Positions 56,561-64,000 of a stretch of 64,000 nt of DNA are shown here, in pieces. Below the pieces are notes generated by a model. It was not told the origin of the DNA. It saw only the letters and a list, made by a program, of their open reading frames with translations, and searched no databases. The number at the start of each line of letters is the position of its first letter. The stretch's first letter is position 1. Location: positions 997,564 to 1,061,563 of the forward strand of contig NZ_CP085324.1 of NCBI RefSeq assembly GCF_020614395.1. The letters run 5' to 3'. Source of the DNA: Salarchaeum japonicum. GTDB taxonomy: Archaea; Halobacteriota; Halobacteria; Halobacteriales; Halobacteriaceae. The position numbers were made by a program, and so were the translations under genes.

Positions 56561-57628
56561 ATGCGCACTATCGGAGTCGTCGTGAACCCCATCGCGGGCA
56601 TGGGGGGACGCGTCGGCCTGAAGGGAACCGACGGCGTCGTGGAGGAAGCCCGCCGGAGGGGCGCGGAGCCACGCGCTCCCGGCCGCGCGCGGAAGGCGTT
56701 TCGAGCGCTCCGCGACGCCGACCCGGACGTTCGCGTGCTCGCGTACGGCGGCCGGATGGGCGCGGACGAGGCCCGGGACGCCGGGTTCGACCCCGAGATT
56801 GTCGGTACGCCCGCGGGCGACGAGACGACCGCCGCCGACACCCGCGCTGCGGTTGCGGCGTTCGTGGACGCGGACGCCGACCTCGTGCTGTTCGTCGGCG
56901 GGGACGGCACCGCCGTGGACATCGCGGAGACGCTGAACGACCTCGGCGCGGAGACGCCGATGCTCGGCGTTCCGGCGGGCGTGAAGGTGTACTCGTCGGT
57001 GTTCGCGGTGCGCCCGGAGGCCGCGGGCCGAATCGCGGCGTCCTTCGAGCGCACCGAGGGACGCGAGGTGAACGACATCGACGAGGACGCCTACCGCGAG
57101 GGCGAGGTGCGCGCCGAACTGAAGGCCGTCGTCGAGGTGCCGGTCGCGGAACAGCTCCAGTCGAGCAAACAGCTCGCGGGCGGCACCGTGGAGGCGCTCG
57201 CGGAGGGCGTGGCGGACGGCGTCGAGGAGGGCGTGACGTACGTGCTCGGCCCCGGGAGCACCGTCGGCGCGGTGAAGGAGGCGTTCGGCTTCTCGGGGTC
57301 GCCGCTCGGCGTGGACGTGTGGCGGGACGGCGAGGTGCTCGTCCGGGACGCGACCGAGGACGAGATTCTCGCGCACCTCGGCGAGGAGAACGTCGTCGTG
57401 GTGTCGCCCATCGGCGGGCAGGGGTTCGTGTTCGGGCGCGGAAACCACCAGATAAGTCCCGCGGTGATTCGGCGGAGCGAACTCGAGGTCGTCGCATCTC
57501 GGCGGAAGCTCGACGACATCGGCGCGCTCCGCGTGGACACGGGCGACGAGGACGTGGACGAGTCGCTCCGCGGCTGGACGCAGGTCAGGACGGGTCGCTT
57601 CGAGCGCCGCCTCGTCAAGGTCGTCTAA
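56561..57628 (+). CDS. ATP-NAD kinase family protein
   Basis: A 355-residue protein: N-P-I-A-G-M-G-G near residue 9, G-G-D-G-T near 108 (the NAD-kinase/diacylglycerol kinase catalytic loop), and a downstream beta part with L-G-V-P-A-G-V-K-V-Y near 130. The D-G-T-A-V-D-I-A segment replaces the usual G-G-D-G-T-L. It belongs to the archaeal AcoX/ATP-NAD kinase-like branch rather than to the standard NadK, so the phosphate acceptor is not certain. It is a single gene with a repeat at its promoter. Confidence 0.85.
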   Translation: MRTIGVVVNPIAGMGGRVGLKGTDGVVEEARRRGAEPRAPGRARKAFRALRDADPDVRVLAYGGRMGADEARDAGFDPEIVGTPAGDETTAADTRAAVAAFVDADADLVLFVGGDGTAVDIAETLNDLGAETPMLGVPAGVKVYSSVFAVRPEAAGRIAASFERTEGREVNDIDEDAYREGEVRAELKAVVEVPVAEQLQSSKQLAGGTVEALAEGVADGVEEGVTYVLGPGSTVGAVKEAFGFSGSPLGVDVWRDGEVLVRDATEDEILAHLGEENVVVVSPIGGQGFVFGRGNHQISPAVIRRSELEVVASRRKLDDIGALRVDTGDEDVDESLRGWTQVRTGRFERRLVKVV

Positions 57629-57703
57629 GGCCGTCCGTACGGATGCTGGGAGACCCACAGATATCCCGGGAATCCTAAGGTCAATATAAGGTTCGAGAGA
57701 CAA

Positions 57704-57710
57704 GATTAAG
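57704..57710 (+). promoter_or_regulatory. TATA box of AbrB-PhoU gene
   Basis: GATTAAG 25-31 bp before the ATG at 57735, inside an AT-rich gap (57660-57715) that also has a CAATATAAG element further up; the second element may be an alternative promoter or an upstream activator site. Confidence 0.5.
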
Positions 57711-57734
57711 TCCGATTGGTCACTCTCTTCTGGT

Positions 57735-58781
57735 ATGGACACGCGAAAGGTTCAACGCCTCGGCCCCTCCACGCTCGCGATGACGCTGCCCGCGGAGTGG
57801 GCGCGCGCGCAGAACGTCGAGAAGGGCGAGGAGATAACGGTTCGAGAGAGCGGGAAGGGAACGCTCACCATCACGCCCGAGTCCGCCCGCGAGGAGGACA
57901 CCGAAGCCACGATTCACGTCGAATCGTTCGCCGCCGACGCCCCCGACAGCGTTGACGCCGTCGAGCGCGCCATCGTCGGCCAGTACGTGCTCGGCCGGCG
58001 CATCATCCACGTCGAGAGCGACGGCGCGCTCGACTCCGCGCACATCAACGCCGTCTACAAGGCCGAAACCCAGCTCATGGGTCTCGGCGTCATCGAGGAG
58101 ACGCCCGAACGCATCACCATCCGCTGTTCGGTCGACCCCGAGGACTTCGACCTCGACAACCTCCTCCAGCGCCTCGAAAACACCGGCAGTACGATGCGCG
58201 GCGAGGCCGTGAAGGCGCTCGCGCACGGCAACCCCGACATCGCCCAGCGCGCGCTCAACCGCGAACGCCAGGCGAACAAGATCTTCGTCCTCTGCCTCCG
58301 TCTCATCTTCACCGCCTACCAGAACCCGAACCTCGCGCGCGCCGTCGGACTGGACGGCGGGTTCCCCCTCATCGGCTACCGGAGCGTCGTGAAGAACCTC
58401 GAACTCACCGCCGACAACGCCGAAGACATCGCCGAAATCGTCCTCGAAACCGAGGGGCACACGCTCGACATCGACTCGAAGATACTTCGCCGCATCCGCG
58501 AGTTCACCGACCAGGTCGACGAGATAACGAAACTCTCCGTCGACGCGGTCGTGAACCGCGACTACGACGCCACCGTCGAGGTTCGCAAGCTCTTCAAGGA
58601 CATCGAAGACCGCGAGGACGACATCCTCGCCGACCTCCCCGAGATGGAGAACGAGAAACTCCTCCGCGTCCGCGAAGTCCTCGTGAGCCTCCAGCAGACC
58701 GCGCAGTACGCGATGCGGAACGCCGAAATCGCCGCGAACCTCGCGCTCAACGAGCAGTCCGACCACACCACCATCAACTGA
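57735..58781 (+). CDS. AbrB-PhoU fusion, phosphate uptake regulator
   Basis: A 348-residue protein. The N-terminal 50 residues are a SpoVT/AbrB swapped-hairpin DNA-binding domain (K-V-Q-R-L-G-P-S-T-L-A-M-T-L-P-A-E-W near 5-22), followed by a linker and two PhoU helical bundles with the E-D-R-E-D-D-I-L-like acidic motif near 290-300 that binds metal. Fusions like this are known regulators next to phosphate transport genes in archaea, but no pst genes lie in this window. It may repress by DNA binding when phosphate is ample. Confidence 0.88.
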   Translation: MDTRKVQRLGPSTLAMTLPAEWARAQNVEKGEEITVRESGKGTLTITPESAREEDTEATIHVESFAADAPDSVDAVERAIVGQYVLGRRIIHVESDGALDSAHINAVYKAETQLMGLGVIEETPERITIRCSVDPEDFDLDNLLQRLENTGSTMRGEAVKALAHGNPDIAQRALNRERQANKIFVLCLRLIFTAYQNPNLARAVGLDGGFPLIGYRSVVKNLELTADNAEDIAEIVLETEGHTLDIDSKILRRIREFTDQVDEITKLSVDAVVNRDYDATVEVRKLFKDIEDREDDILADLPEMENEKLLRVREVLVSLQQTAQYAMRNAEIAANLALNEQSDHTTIN

Positions 58782-59235
58782 GTTTTCTCGCGCGTATCGG
58801 ACTCCGACTCTCCAGTTCGCACGCGAACCCCGGGTGCTCCGCGAAGTGCCGCACCAGCATGTGGCGTCGCGACCCCGTCAACCCCGCTTTCGAGAGGTCG
58901 TCGGCGTCGAACGTCTCGGGGAGGCGGTCGAACAACCGCCGCACCTCGTCGAACGTCTCGAACACCGCCGAGTTCCCCGTTGAGTCCGCGTTCCGGCGTT
59001 CCACGACGTAACTCCCGTCCTCGCGGTGGACGCAGGCGGTGCGGAAGAAGGATTCGCGCCGCGTGAGGGCGTCCCCGACGCCGGTCTTCAGTTCCTTCGC
59101 GGCGTCCCGGGAGAGTTCGAGCGTCTCGTCACCTATCGTGACGACGACCGATTCGCCCTCGCCGTCGACTGAAATCTCGTCACGCGCGGAGAACGCGACC
59201 AGGAGACTGAGTACTCCGTGCCATACTCGACACAC
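58774..59235 (-). CDS. Uncharacterised 153-residue protein (DUF7528-like)
   Basis: A soluble protein with V-V-V-T-I-G-D-E-T-L-E-L-S-R-D-A-A near residue 30, A-C-V-H-R-E-D-G-S-Y near 65, and a C-terminal L-T-G-S-R-R-H-M-L-V-R-H-F-A-E-H-P-G. The only start codon that gives the full N-terminus is GTG at 59235, which overlaps the upstream gene by 56 bp; a later non-standard start is possible. It converges with the PhoU gene with an 8-bp overlap of ends. Function unknown. Confidence 0.6.
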   Translation of the reverse strand: MCRVWHGVLSLLVAFSARDEISVDGEGESVVVTIGDETLELSRDAAKELKTGVGDALTRRESFFRTACVHREDGSYVVERRNADSTGNSAVFETFDEVRRLFDRLPETFDADDLSKAGLTGSRRHMLVRHFAEHPGFACELESRSPIRARKLS

Positions 59236-60436
59236 GGGCCTCCTCGCTCATAAACGTACCTCCCTGACTGACCGAGAGAATCCCGTCGTCCTCGGTCGTG
59301 GTTCCCGCCGTCGTCGTTCCGCCGTCGCTCGTCGTCGTGGTCGTGTCGCCGTCGAGCACGCCGCCATCGTCCGTCGTCGTTCCGTCCTCGGTGGTCGTTC
59401 CGGCAGTCGTCGTCCCGTCACTCGTGGTCGTGTCGTCGCTCGTCGTCGTGGTGGCGTCGTCGCTCGTGTCGTTCCCGGGGTCGTCCCGGAAGATGTTCGT
59501 CTCGATGGTGCGGGTGTACGTGAGGTCGCGGAGCGGGATGCGCATCGCGCTCGCGCCCTCCACGGGCGGTTCGATGACCGCGTAGAAGTCGATGGTGAGG
59601 TTCGTCACCTGGTCGTTCCGGAGGTGGGACACCCACCACTCGTCGAGGCGCTGGTTCCGGATGGCCGTCGTCGCCTCCACCTCCTTCGACGCGTGCGGCG
59701 GCACGACGACGCCCTTGTCGAGTTCACCGCTCCCGACGGAGATGTCGTTCATCGTGATGTTGTACCCGATTTTGGAGACGCCGAGCGGAGCGTCCTTCGG
59801 GTTGTGAACGAGGAACTCCATGTCGATGGGGGTCTCCGCGGACGACACCTCGCCCCAGGAGGCGTTCGTGCGATTCACGTAGAACAGGGGGTCGTCCACG
59901 AGCACGCTCCCCGAGTTTACGGCGCGCGTCTCGCTCGAATTGAACTGGCTGATGATGTCCGTCGAAATCGTCTGTCCGCCGGTCTGATAGTTGAACGTGC
60001 GGCCGAGCAGTCCGGAGTGCACGTCCGCGTTCACGACGAGCGACGTGGTCTCCTCGTTCCGGATGTGCGTCACCCACCAGTCCGGAATCCGGTCGTTTTG
60101 CAAGTATGTCGTGAGATTGATCGACGTGTTCCCGGTGTCGATGTCGAACCCGGACTTCGACCCCGTCGCCACCGTCACGTCGTTCATCAGCACGCTGTAG
60201 TTCACGGTCGTGTCGCCGAGCCGAATCCCGATTGGGTTCGGGTTGTGCACGACGAGTTCGGTGTTCACTGCCGTCGTGTCGTTCGTGACCTCCCCGAAGC
60301 CGTTGTCCATCGAGGCCACGCTCGGCACGCCGACGACACCCGTCACGACCGCGCCCCCCGCCACGACGCCCAGGCCGAGAACGACGGTGAGCGCGACGCG
60401 GATAGTGCTCCCGAACAACAGCGAACGAACGTCCAT
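59180..60436 (-). CDS. LEA14-like (WHy domain) surface protein with Thr-rich tail
   Basis: A 418-residue protein with an N-terminal hydrophobic anchor (about 8-40), then two tandem LEA14/WHy-type beta domains, each with a conserved block: V-V-H-N-P-N-P near 63 and L-V-H-N-P-K-D near 213, and D-W-W-V-T-H-I-R-N-E / E-W-W-V-S-H-L-R-N-D. About 80 residues of Thr/Asp/Ser repeats (TTTSD-like) come next, then a short basic end. Many N-x-T/S sites suggest glycosylation. WHy domains are linked to desiccation tolerance in plants, but the role here is unknown. Confidence 0.8.
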   Translation of the reverse strand: MDVRSLLFGSTIRVALTVVLGLGVVAGGAVVTGVVGVPSVASMDNGFGEVTNDTTAVNTELVVHNPNPIGIRLGDTTVNYSVLMNDVTVATGSKSGFDIDTGNTSINLTTYLQNDRIPDWWVTHIRNEETTSLVVNADVHSGLLGRTFNYQTGGQTISTDIISQFNSSETRAVNSGSVLVDDPLFYVNRTNASWGEVSSAETPIDMEFLVHNPKDAPLGVSKIGYNITMNDISVGSGELDKGVVVPPHASKEVEATTAIRNQRLDEWWVSHLRNDQVTNLTIDFYAVIEPPVEGASAMRIPLRDLTYTRTIETNIFRDDPGNDTSDDATTTTSDDTTTSDGTTTAGTTTEDGTTTDDGGVLDGDTTTTTSDGGTTTAGTTTEDDGILSVSQGGTFMSEEARVSSMARSTQSPGRVLRA

Positions 60437-60518
60437 ACGTCGTGAACGAACGTCCCGTGGTTAATCGTTGTCGGCCGCCATGGAAGTGATTAAGTTACTC
60501 GCACGGGACGACTCGCGT

Positions 60519-60692
60519 ATGGCAACCGAAACTGACGCGAGCATCGGCGGCGGCGTGCTCCTCGGCGCGCTCAGCGTCGCCGGCGCGCTCGGAATGTACG
60601 TCGCGCAGAGCCAGGCGAACACCGCGTACGCGTTCGCCGCCGCAGTCACCCTCGGCGTCCTCGCCGTCGGCGCGTTCCACGTCTACGACTGA
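60519..60692 (+). CDS. Small two-helix membrane protein (DUF7525-like)
   Basis: A 57-residue protein with helices at about residues 8-27 and 32-53 and an end in H-V-Y-D. A GATTAAG element about 28 bp before the ATG at 60519 argues for this start; an in-frame ATG at 60480 would precede the TATA box. I recall similar short proteins being conserved in haloarchaea. Confidence 0.55.
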   Translation: MATETDASIGGGVLLGALSVAGALGMYVAQSQANTAYAFAAAVTLGVLAVGAFHVYD

Positions 60693-60739
60693 CGCCGCAG
60701 GGCGATGCGTTTTTGCGGGTACTCCCACAACCACCGGGT

Positions 60740-60931
60740 ATGCCCACGACATCGAAGACCGACCGCGTCCTCTCGTTCCTGTTCAGTCCAGTCAGCTCCG
60801 ACGACCCCTTCATGACGCTCGTCGGCCTGATGCTGTTCACGGCGATGCTGTTCCTCTTCCTCCCCCTCCTCCCCGTCCTCGCCGCGCTCTGGGTGCTGGA
60901 CGAGGTGCTCGGCACTCCCGGCGCGGAGTAA
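60740..60931 (+). CDS. Small single-pass membrane protein (DUF7535-like)
   Basis: A 63-residue protein: charged N-terminus (T-S-K-T-D-R-V), an S-P-V-S-S-D-D-P-F-M segment and a long hydrophobic stretch (about 28-52) followed by E-V-L-G-T-P-G-A-E. It starts 47 bp after the previous small gene and ends 43 bp before a winged-helix gene. Family recognised only by size and pattern. Confidence 0.5.
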   Translation: MPTTSKTDRVLSFLFSPVSSDDPFMTLVGLMLFTAMLFLFLPLLPVLAALWVLDEVLGTPGAE

Positions 60932-60974
60932 TCAGCAGAACCATTAAGCGCTCGAAACGCATACCCTGTCGCTA

Positions 60975-61199
60975 ATGGCCGACTACACCGAGGAGGAGCG
61001 CGAAATCGTGAACTACCTCCGGGAGAGCGTGGCCACCGGCGAGCGGTACTTCCGCGCGAAGACCATCGCGGACGCCATCGGTCTCACCGCGAAACAGGTG
61101 GGCGTGCGACTGCCGCGGCTCGCGGAGAAGTCGGAGGACGTGGACATCGAGAAGTGGGGGCGGTCGCGCTCGACCACGTGGAAGGTCGAACCGCAGTAA
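60975..61199 (+). CDS. Small winged-helix protein (DUF7123-like)
   Basis: A 74-residue protein: E-E-R-E-I-V-N-Y-L-R-E-S near residue 6, then R-A-K-T-I-A-D-A-I-G-L-T-A-K-Q-V-G-V-R-L as a helix-turn-helix and a C-terminal W-G-R-S-R-S-T-T-W-K-V strand. The W-x-R-S-x-S-T-T-W ending is typical of a short conserved haloarchaeal winged-helix group. An A-T-T-A-A-G element 27-34 bp upstream makes it leaderless. It probably binds nucleic acid. Confidence 0.75.
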   Translation: MADYTEEEREIVNYLRESVATGERYFRAKTIADAIGLTAKQVGVRLPRLAEKSEDVDIEKWGRSRSTTWKVEPQ

Positions 61200-61236
61200 T
61201 CGGCGGGTTTTTCTCTCGACCGCTCGACGTGGGCGT

Positions 61237-61641
61237 ATGACCGTACGTGTCGAGCGGACGTTCGACCTCGACGCGCCGCCGGAGGACGTGTGGGCGTTCA
61301 TCGCCGACCCGACGCGCCGCGCGAGCGCCATCAGCGTCGTGGACTCCTTCGAGCAGGACGGCGACGTGACGACGTGGCACGTCCGCGTCCCCGTGGTGAA
61401 CCGCACGATTCCCGTCGAGACCCGGGACGTGGAGCGCGAGGACGGCGAGTACGTGAAGTTCGTCGGGAAGTCCAAGGTGCTCCGCGTCACCGGCGAGCAC
61501 CGCATCGAACCCCGGGAGTGCGGGGGGACGCGGCTCCACAACGAGTTCGTGGTGGACGGCCGATTGCCCGGCGTCGAACGGTTCTTCAAGCGGAACCTCG
61601 ACGAGGAACTGGACAACCTCCGGCGGCGACTGGACGAATGA
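61237..61641 (+). CDS. SRPBCC family protein
   Basis: A 134-residue START/polyketide cyclase fold protein: V-E-R-T-F-D-L-D-A-P-P-E-D-V-W-A-F-I-A-D-P near residue 4-24 is the classic N-terminal strand and helix; the C-terminal long helix (F-F-K-R-N-L-D-E-E-L-D-N-L) is present. This resembles CoxG-like proteins, which are lipid- or cofactor-binding. The next gene starts inside its stop (ATGA), so they form an operon with a nitrilase-family hydrolase. Confidence 0.83.
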   Translation: MTVRVERTFDLDAPPEDVWAFIADPTRRASAISVVDSFEQDGDVTTWHVRVPVVNRTIPVETRDVEREDGEYVKFVGKSKVLRVTGEHRIEPRECGGTRLHNEFVVDGRLPGVERFFKRNLDEELDNLRRRLDE

Positions 61642-62435
61642 GACTCGCGCTCGCCCAACTGGAGGTCGAGGCCGCGGCCGTGGACGCGAACACCGACCGC
61701 GCCGTCACCGCCATCGAAACCGCCGCAGGCGAGGGCGCAGACCTCGTCGCGCTCCCCGAAATCTTCAACGTGGGGTACTTCGCGTTCGACGCCTACCAGC
61801 GCGAGGCCGAAGCCCTCGACGGCCCGACGCTCACCCGGATTCGGGACGCGGCGCGCGAGAACGACGTGGCCGTGCTCGCCGGGAGCGTCGTCGAGGACCT
61901 CGCCGCGACCGACGGCGGCCCCGCCGACGAGGGGCTGGCGAACACGAGCGTCCTCTTCGACTCGTCGGGCGACCGCCTGCTCGCGTACCGGAAACACCAC
62001 CTGTTCGGCTACGAGTCCGCCGAAGCCCGCATGCTCGTCCCCGGCGAGGACGTGCCGACCGCCGACCTCGACGGCTTCACGGTCGGCGTCACCACCTGTT
62101 ACGACCTCCGCTTCCCCGAACTCTACCGCGACCTCGCGGACGCCGGCGTCGATCTCGTGCTCGTCCCGAGCGCGTGGCCCTACCCCCGCGTCGAACATTG
62201 GAAGACGCTCCCGCGCGCCCGCGCCATCGAGAACCTCGCGTACGTCGCCACCATCAACGGCAGCGGCAGTTTCGAGGACGCCACGCTTCTCGGGCGCTCC
62301 ACCGTCTACGACCCCTGGGGAACCCCGATAGCCACCACCGACGACGACCCCGACATCGTCACCGCCGACGTGTCGAGCGACCACGTCGCGGAGACCCGCG
62401 CGGAGTTTCCCGCCCTCCGCGACCGCCGCCGGTAA
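61638..62435 (+). CDS. Carbon-nitrogen hydrolase (nitrilase superfamily)
   Basis: A 265-residue enzyme with the catalytic triad E41 (L-P-E-I-F), K119 (Y-R-K-H-H-L-F) and C154 (T-T-C-Y-D-L-R-F-P-E). These match the Nit2/omega-amidase or predicted amidohydrolase group, which hydrolyse deaminated or damaged metabolites such as 2-oxoglutaramate or deaminated glutathione; the latter is less likely in an organism without glutathione. The start is the ATG at 61638. Confidence 0.9.
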   Translation: MRLALAQLEVEAAAVDANTDRAVTAIETAAGEGADLVALPEIFNVGYFAFDAYQREAEALDGPTLTRIRDAARENDVAVLAGSVVEDLAATDGGPADEGLANTSVLFDSSGDRLLAYRKHHLFGYESAEARMLVPGEDVPTADLDGFTVGVTTCYDLRFPELYRDLADAGVDLVLVPSAWPYPRVEHWKTLPRARAIENLAYVATINGSGSFEDATLLGRSTVYDPWGTPIATTDDDPDIVTADVSSDHVAETRAEFPALRDRRR

Positions 62436-62591
62436 ACAACCTTATACGGGAGGACGACCAATCATCGCGTGCCGACGCACAGGCGCTTTTCTCGCCGACG
62501 TGTCGGCACAGATTGGCGTCCACGTCCGCCACACCGCGTCCACCCCTTTCCCGGCGTCCACCCGCCGGGAACCCCCACCTCCTCCCGCCAC

Positions 62592-62891
62592 TCACACGAC
62601 CTCGTAGTGCGCCACGTCCTCCTCCCACCGCGACAGTAACTCCCGGGCCGCCGCGGGCACGTGCGCCGACTCGTACTCCTCACCCGCGAACGCCCGCACC
62701 GCGTCGTAGTCCGCGAACCGAATCACCGTCACGAACTCCACCTCGCCGTCCAGCGACCGCCGCAACACCTCGCCGCCGAGACAGCCCTCGATACCGGATT
62801 CCGCGTCCGGAAGCACCTCCTCGGTCACGAACGCCTCGTACTCGTCTGCCGACGCCGGCTCCGTGTACCCGTACCAGACACGCGCAATCAT
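62592..62891 (-). CDS. Antibiotic biosynthesis monooxygenase (ABM) fold protein
   Basis: A 99-residue dimeric alpha/beta-barrel protein pattern: M-I-A-R-V-W-Y-G at the start, A-D-E-Y-E-A-F-V near 15, then G-C-L-G-G-E-V-L-R-R and E-F-V-T-V-I-R-F-A-D-Y-D. ABM proteins include heme-degrading and quinone-modifying enzymes, but many are uncharacterised. ATG at 62889-62891. Confidence 0.75.
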   Translation of the reverse strand: MIARVWYGYTEPASADEYEAFVTEEVLPDAESGIEGCLGGEVLRRSLDGEVEFVTVIRFADYDAVRAFAGEEYESAHVPAAARELLSRWEEDVAHYEVV

Positions 62892-62991
62892 ACCCCCGCC
62901 TACGAACCCGGGGCTTGTCGAACCAGCGAAATAGAAGGCGCGATTCGATACGGCCTGCCGGTGGAGCGCTCGACGGAACCGACTCGGGTAG

Positions 62992-63429
62992 TCACTCGCT
63001 CTCGTCCCACCCAGTCGGGGTTCCCGGCATAGTCTCGAAACTGACCCCGTCCGTGCCGAACGATACGTACAGTGGGTCGTGTGGGTCGCGCCACGTGTAG
63101 GTCGCGGACGGCCCGTTCTCGACACGCACACTGACGGTGTACGTGCCGCCCCACGTGATTTTATTCTGTGCGGTCGGGTTCCAGTGTTCGGCGGGCGGGA
63201 TTGCGCGTGTGGCGTCTATCTGGACGTAGTCACTGTCCGTGGGGCCGACGGTGAGCGTAACGCGCCGCGTCGTATCGGTGTCGTTCGTAATGTACACGTC
63301 CGTTGCGCCCGACCCGCCCATCTCGATACAGCCCGTCCCCGAGACGAGTGCTATCGACGCGACACTGCCGAGAACTGTTCGTCGAGCGAACCGGGGTTCC
63401 GCGCGCGGTTCCGAATCGTTCGGGTTCAT
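62992..63429 (-). CDS. Tat-exported lipoprotein, small beta-sandwich
   Basis: A 145-residue protein with R16-R17 in F-A-R-R-T-V-L-G, a hydrophobic stretch and a lipobox ending at C34 (G-T-G-C). The mature part (about 110 residues) is beta-rich (V-Y-I-T-N-D-T-D-T-T-R-R-V-T-L-T-V-G) and looks like a small Ig-type domain seen in several haloarchaeal lipoproteins. Lone gene, function unknown. Confidence 0.75.
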   Translation of the reverse strand: MNPNDSEPRAEPRFARRTVLGSVASIALVSGTGCIEMGGSGATDVYITNDTDTTRRVTLTVGPTDSDYVQIDATRAIPPAEHWNPTAQNKITWGGTYTVSVRVENGPSATYTWRDPHDPLYVSFGTDGVSFETMPGTPTGWDESE

Positions 63430-63528
63430 CCTATCGGAACCACACTCCCCATAGTTTCTAACGCGTTTCCGTAGCTTAAAATTCGTTTTGAGCGTCCCGC
63501 GGCCGCTCCCTGTTCCCAGTACAGCCCG

Positions 63529-64000
63529 CTACGACCGTATTTCGTCCCACACGCCCCACGCGATGAACACGTAGAGAACCAGGAGACCGCCGAGGAAGAA
63601 CATGGCGAACGGGGCGGTGAACACGCCGCTCCCGCTCGGTGACGCGGAGAGTTCCGCGGTTCTGAAGAACACGTACCCCGTGGACAGAACGAGGACAGTA
63701 AACGAACTCAGAACGCGCTTCACGAGCTCTACGAGACTGTTCTTTCGGTCTTCAGTCCCGACGAAGACTGCGATCGGTTCGTCAGCGGGCGCGTACACGT
63801 TCATCTCGCGCCCCTTCTCGGAGTATTCGGTGCCCGCGACCCGCACAACACCCGTGTCTTCGAGGTTCGACAGATGGTACGAGATCGTCTGCAGCGAGAA
63901 GCCCGTCCGCTCCTGGAGCTCGCTGGGTGTGGCTGGCTCCGAGTAGATACTGGAGAGTATTGTTCGCGCCGTGTCTGAACCGAGCGCATCGAGCACCTCA
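63529..64000 (-). CDS. Winged-helix regulator with two membrane helices, 5' end cut by window
   Basis: The visible ~157 residues start with the reading frame still open at the right edge, so the N-terminus is missing. Residues near the start form an ArsR/PadR-like winged helix (A-L-G-S-D-T-A-R, then P-A-T-P-S-E-L-Q-E-R-T-G-F-S-L-Q-T-I-S-Y-H-L). The second half has two membrane helices joined by a short loop, ending in D-E-I-R-S. A membrane-bound one-component sensor is likely; no operon partner is visible. Confidence 0.75.
   Translation of the reverse strand, partial: EVLDALGSDTARTILSSIYSEPATPSELQERTGFSLQTISYHLSNLEDTGVVRVAGTEYSEKGREMNVYAPADEPIAVFVGTEDRKNSLVELVKRVLSSFTVLVLSTGYVFFRTAELSASPSGSGVFTAPFAMFFLGGLLVLYVFIAWGVWDEIRS

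Overview
The window is a stretch of a haloarchaeal (class Halobacteria) chromosome. The grounds are very high GC, acidic low-lysine proteins, archaeal TFB and TFE transcription factors, Trm56 tRNA methylase, a geranylgeranyl-reductase-type flavoprotein, halocyanin, many Tat-type (twin-arginine) lipoproteins, and TATA boxes 25-34 bp upstream of many start codons, which implies leaderless mRNAs. Genus cannot be fixed from this piece. I see no transposase, CRISPR array, integrase or rRNA. Genes are packed tightly; no gap without a gene exceeds about 220 bp.

Layout. 1-5336: MaoC-like fragment, small membrane protein, GGR-family flavoprotein, aldo/keto reductase, CGFS glutaredoxin, acetamidase/formamidase, flavin reductase. 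5376-12628: a MoxR ATPase converging on a four-gene minus-strand operon (transglutaminase, small membrane protein, DUF58, polytopic membrane protein), an envelope-associated MoxR/DUF58/transglutaminase module. 12734-19541: two large unrecognised proteins, a Cys-rich small protein, an S9 peptidase, tRNA-Arg(CCU) and TatA. 19641-26005: HD hydrolase, MFS transporter, cyclase-family hydrolase, CDF transporter, amidohydrolase, DICT-domain protein. 26103-28242: halocyanin plus paired CrcB fluoride channels, then TFB. 28337-33293: oxidoreductase, two tandem Tat-exported beta-propeller paralogues, a rhodanese/metallo-beta-lactamase fusion and a divergent small winged-helix protein.

33330-49236 is the most coherent region, a molybdenum and formate island. 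It holds YqeC; a five-gene overlapping operon (NuoF-like protein, NuoG-type ferredoxin, formate dehydrogenase alpha, DUF1641, a second molybdopterin oxidoreductase); MobA; an OxlT-like transporter; a CoxE-like VWA protein with its MoxR partner; ModE; and a WtpABC molybdate/tungstate importer. Metal uptake, its regulator, cofactor tailoring, chaperone ATPase, the molybdoenzymes and a likely organic-anion transporter thus sit together. The NuoF-like subunit keeps its Fe-S ligands but has lost the usual FMN/NADH motifs, so the complex probably does not reduce NAD directly.

49320-64000 is mostly housekeeping: NhaC antiporter, RecA-fold protein, sugar-nucleotide epimerase, Trm56, the TFE-DUF2110-lipoprotein run, CinA-like protein, NAD-kinase-like protein, AbrB-PhoU regulator, LEA14-like surface protein, small membrane proteins, SRPBCC protein, nitrilase-family hydrolase, an ABM-fold protein, a Tat lipoprotein and a winged-helix membrane protein cut by the window edge.

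Tail-to-tail gene pairs repeatedly share interlocked stop codons (CTAG or CTAA).
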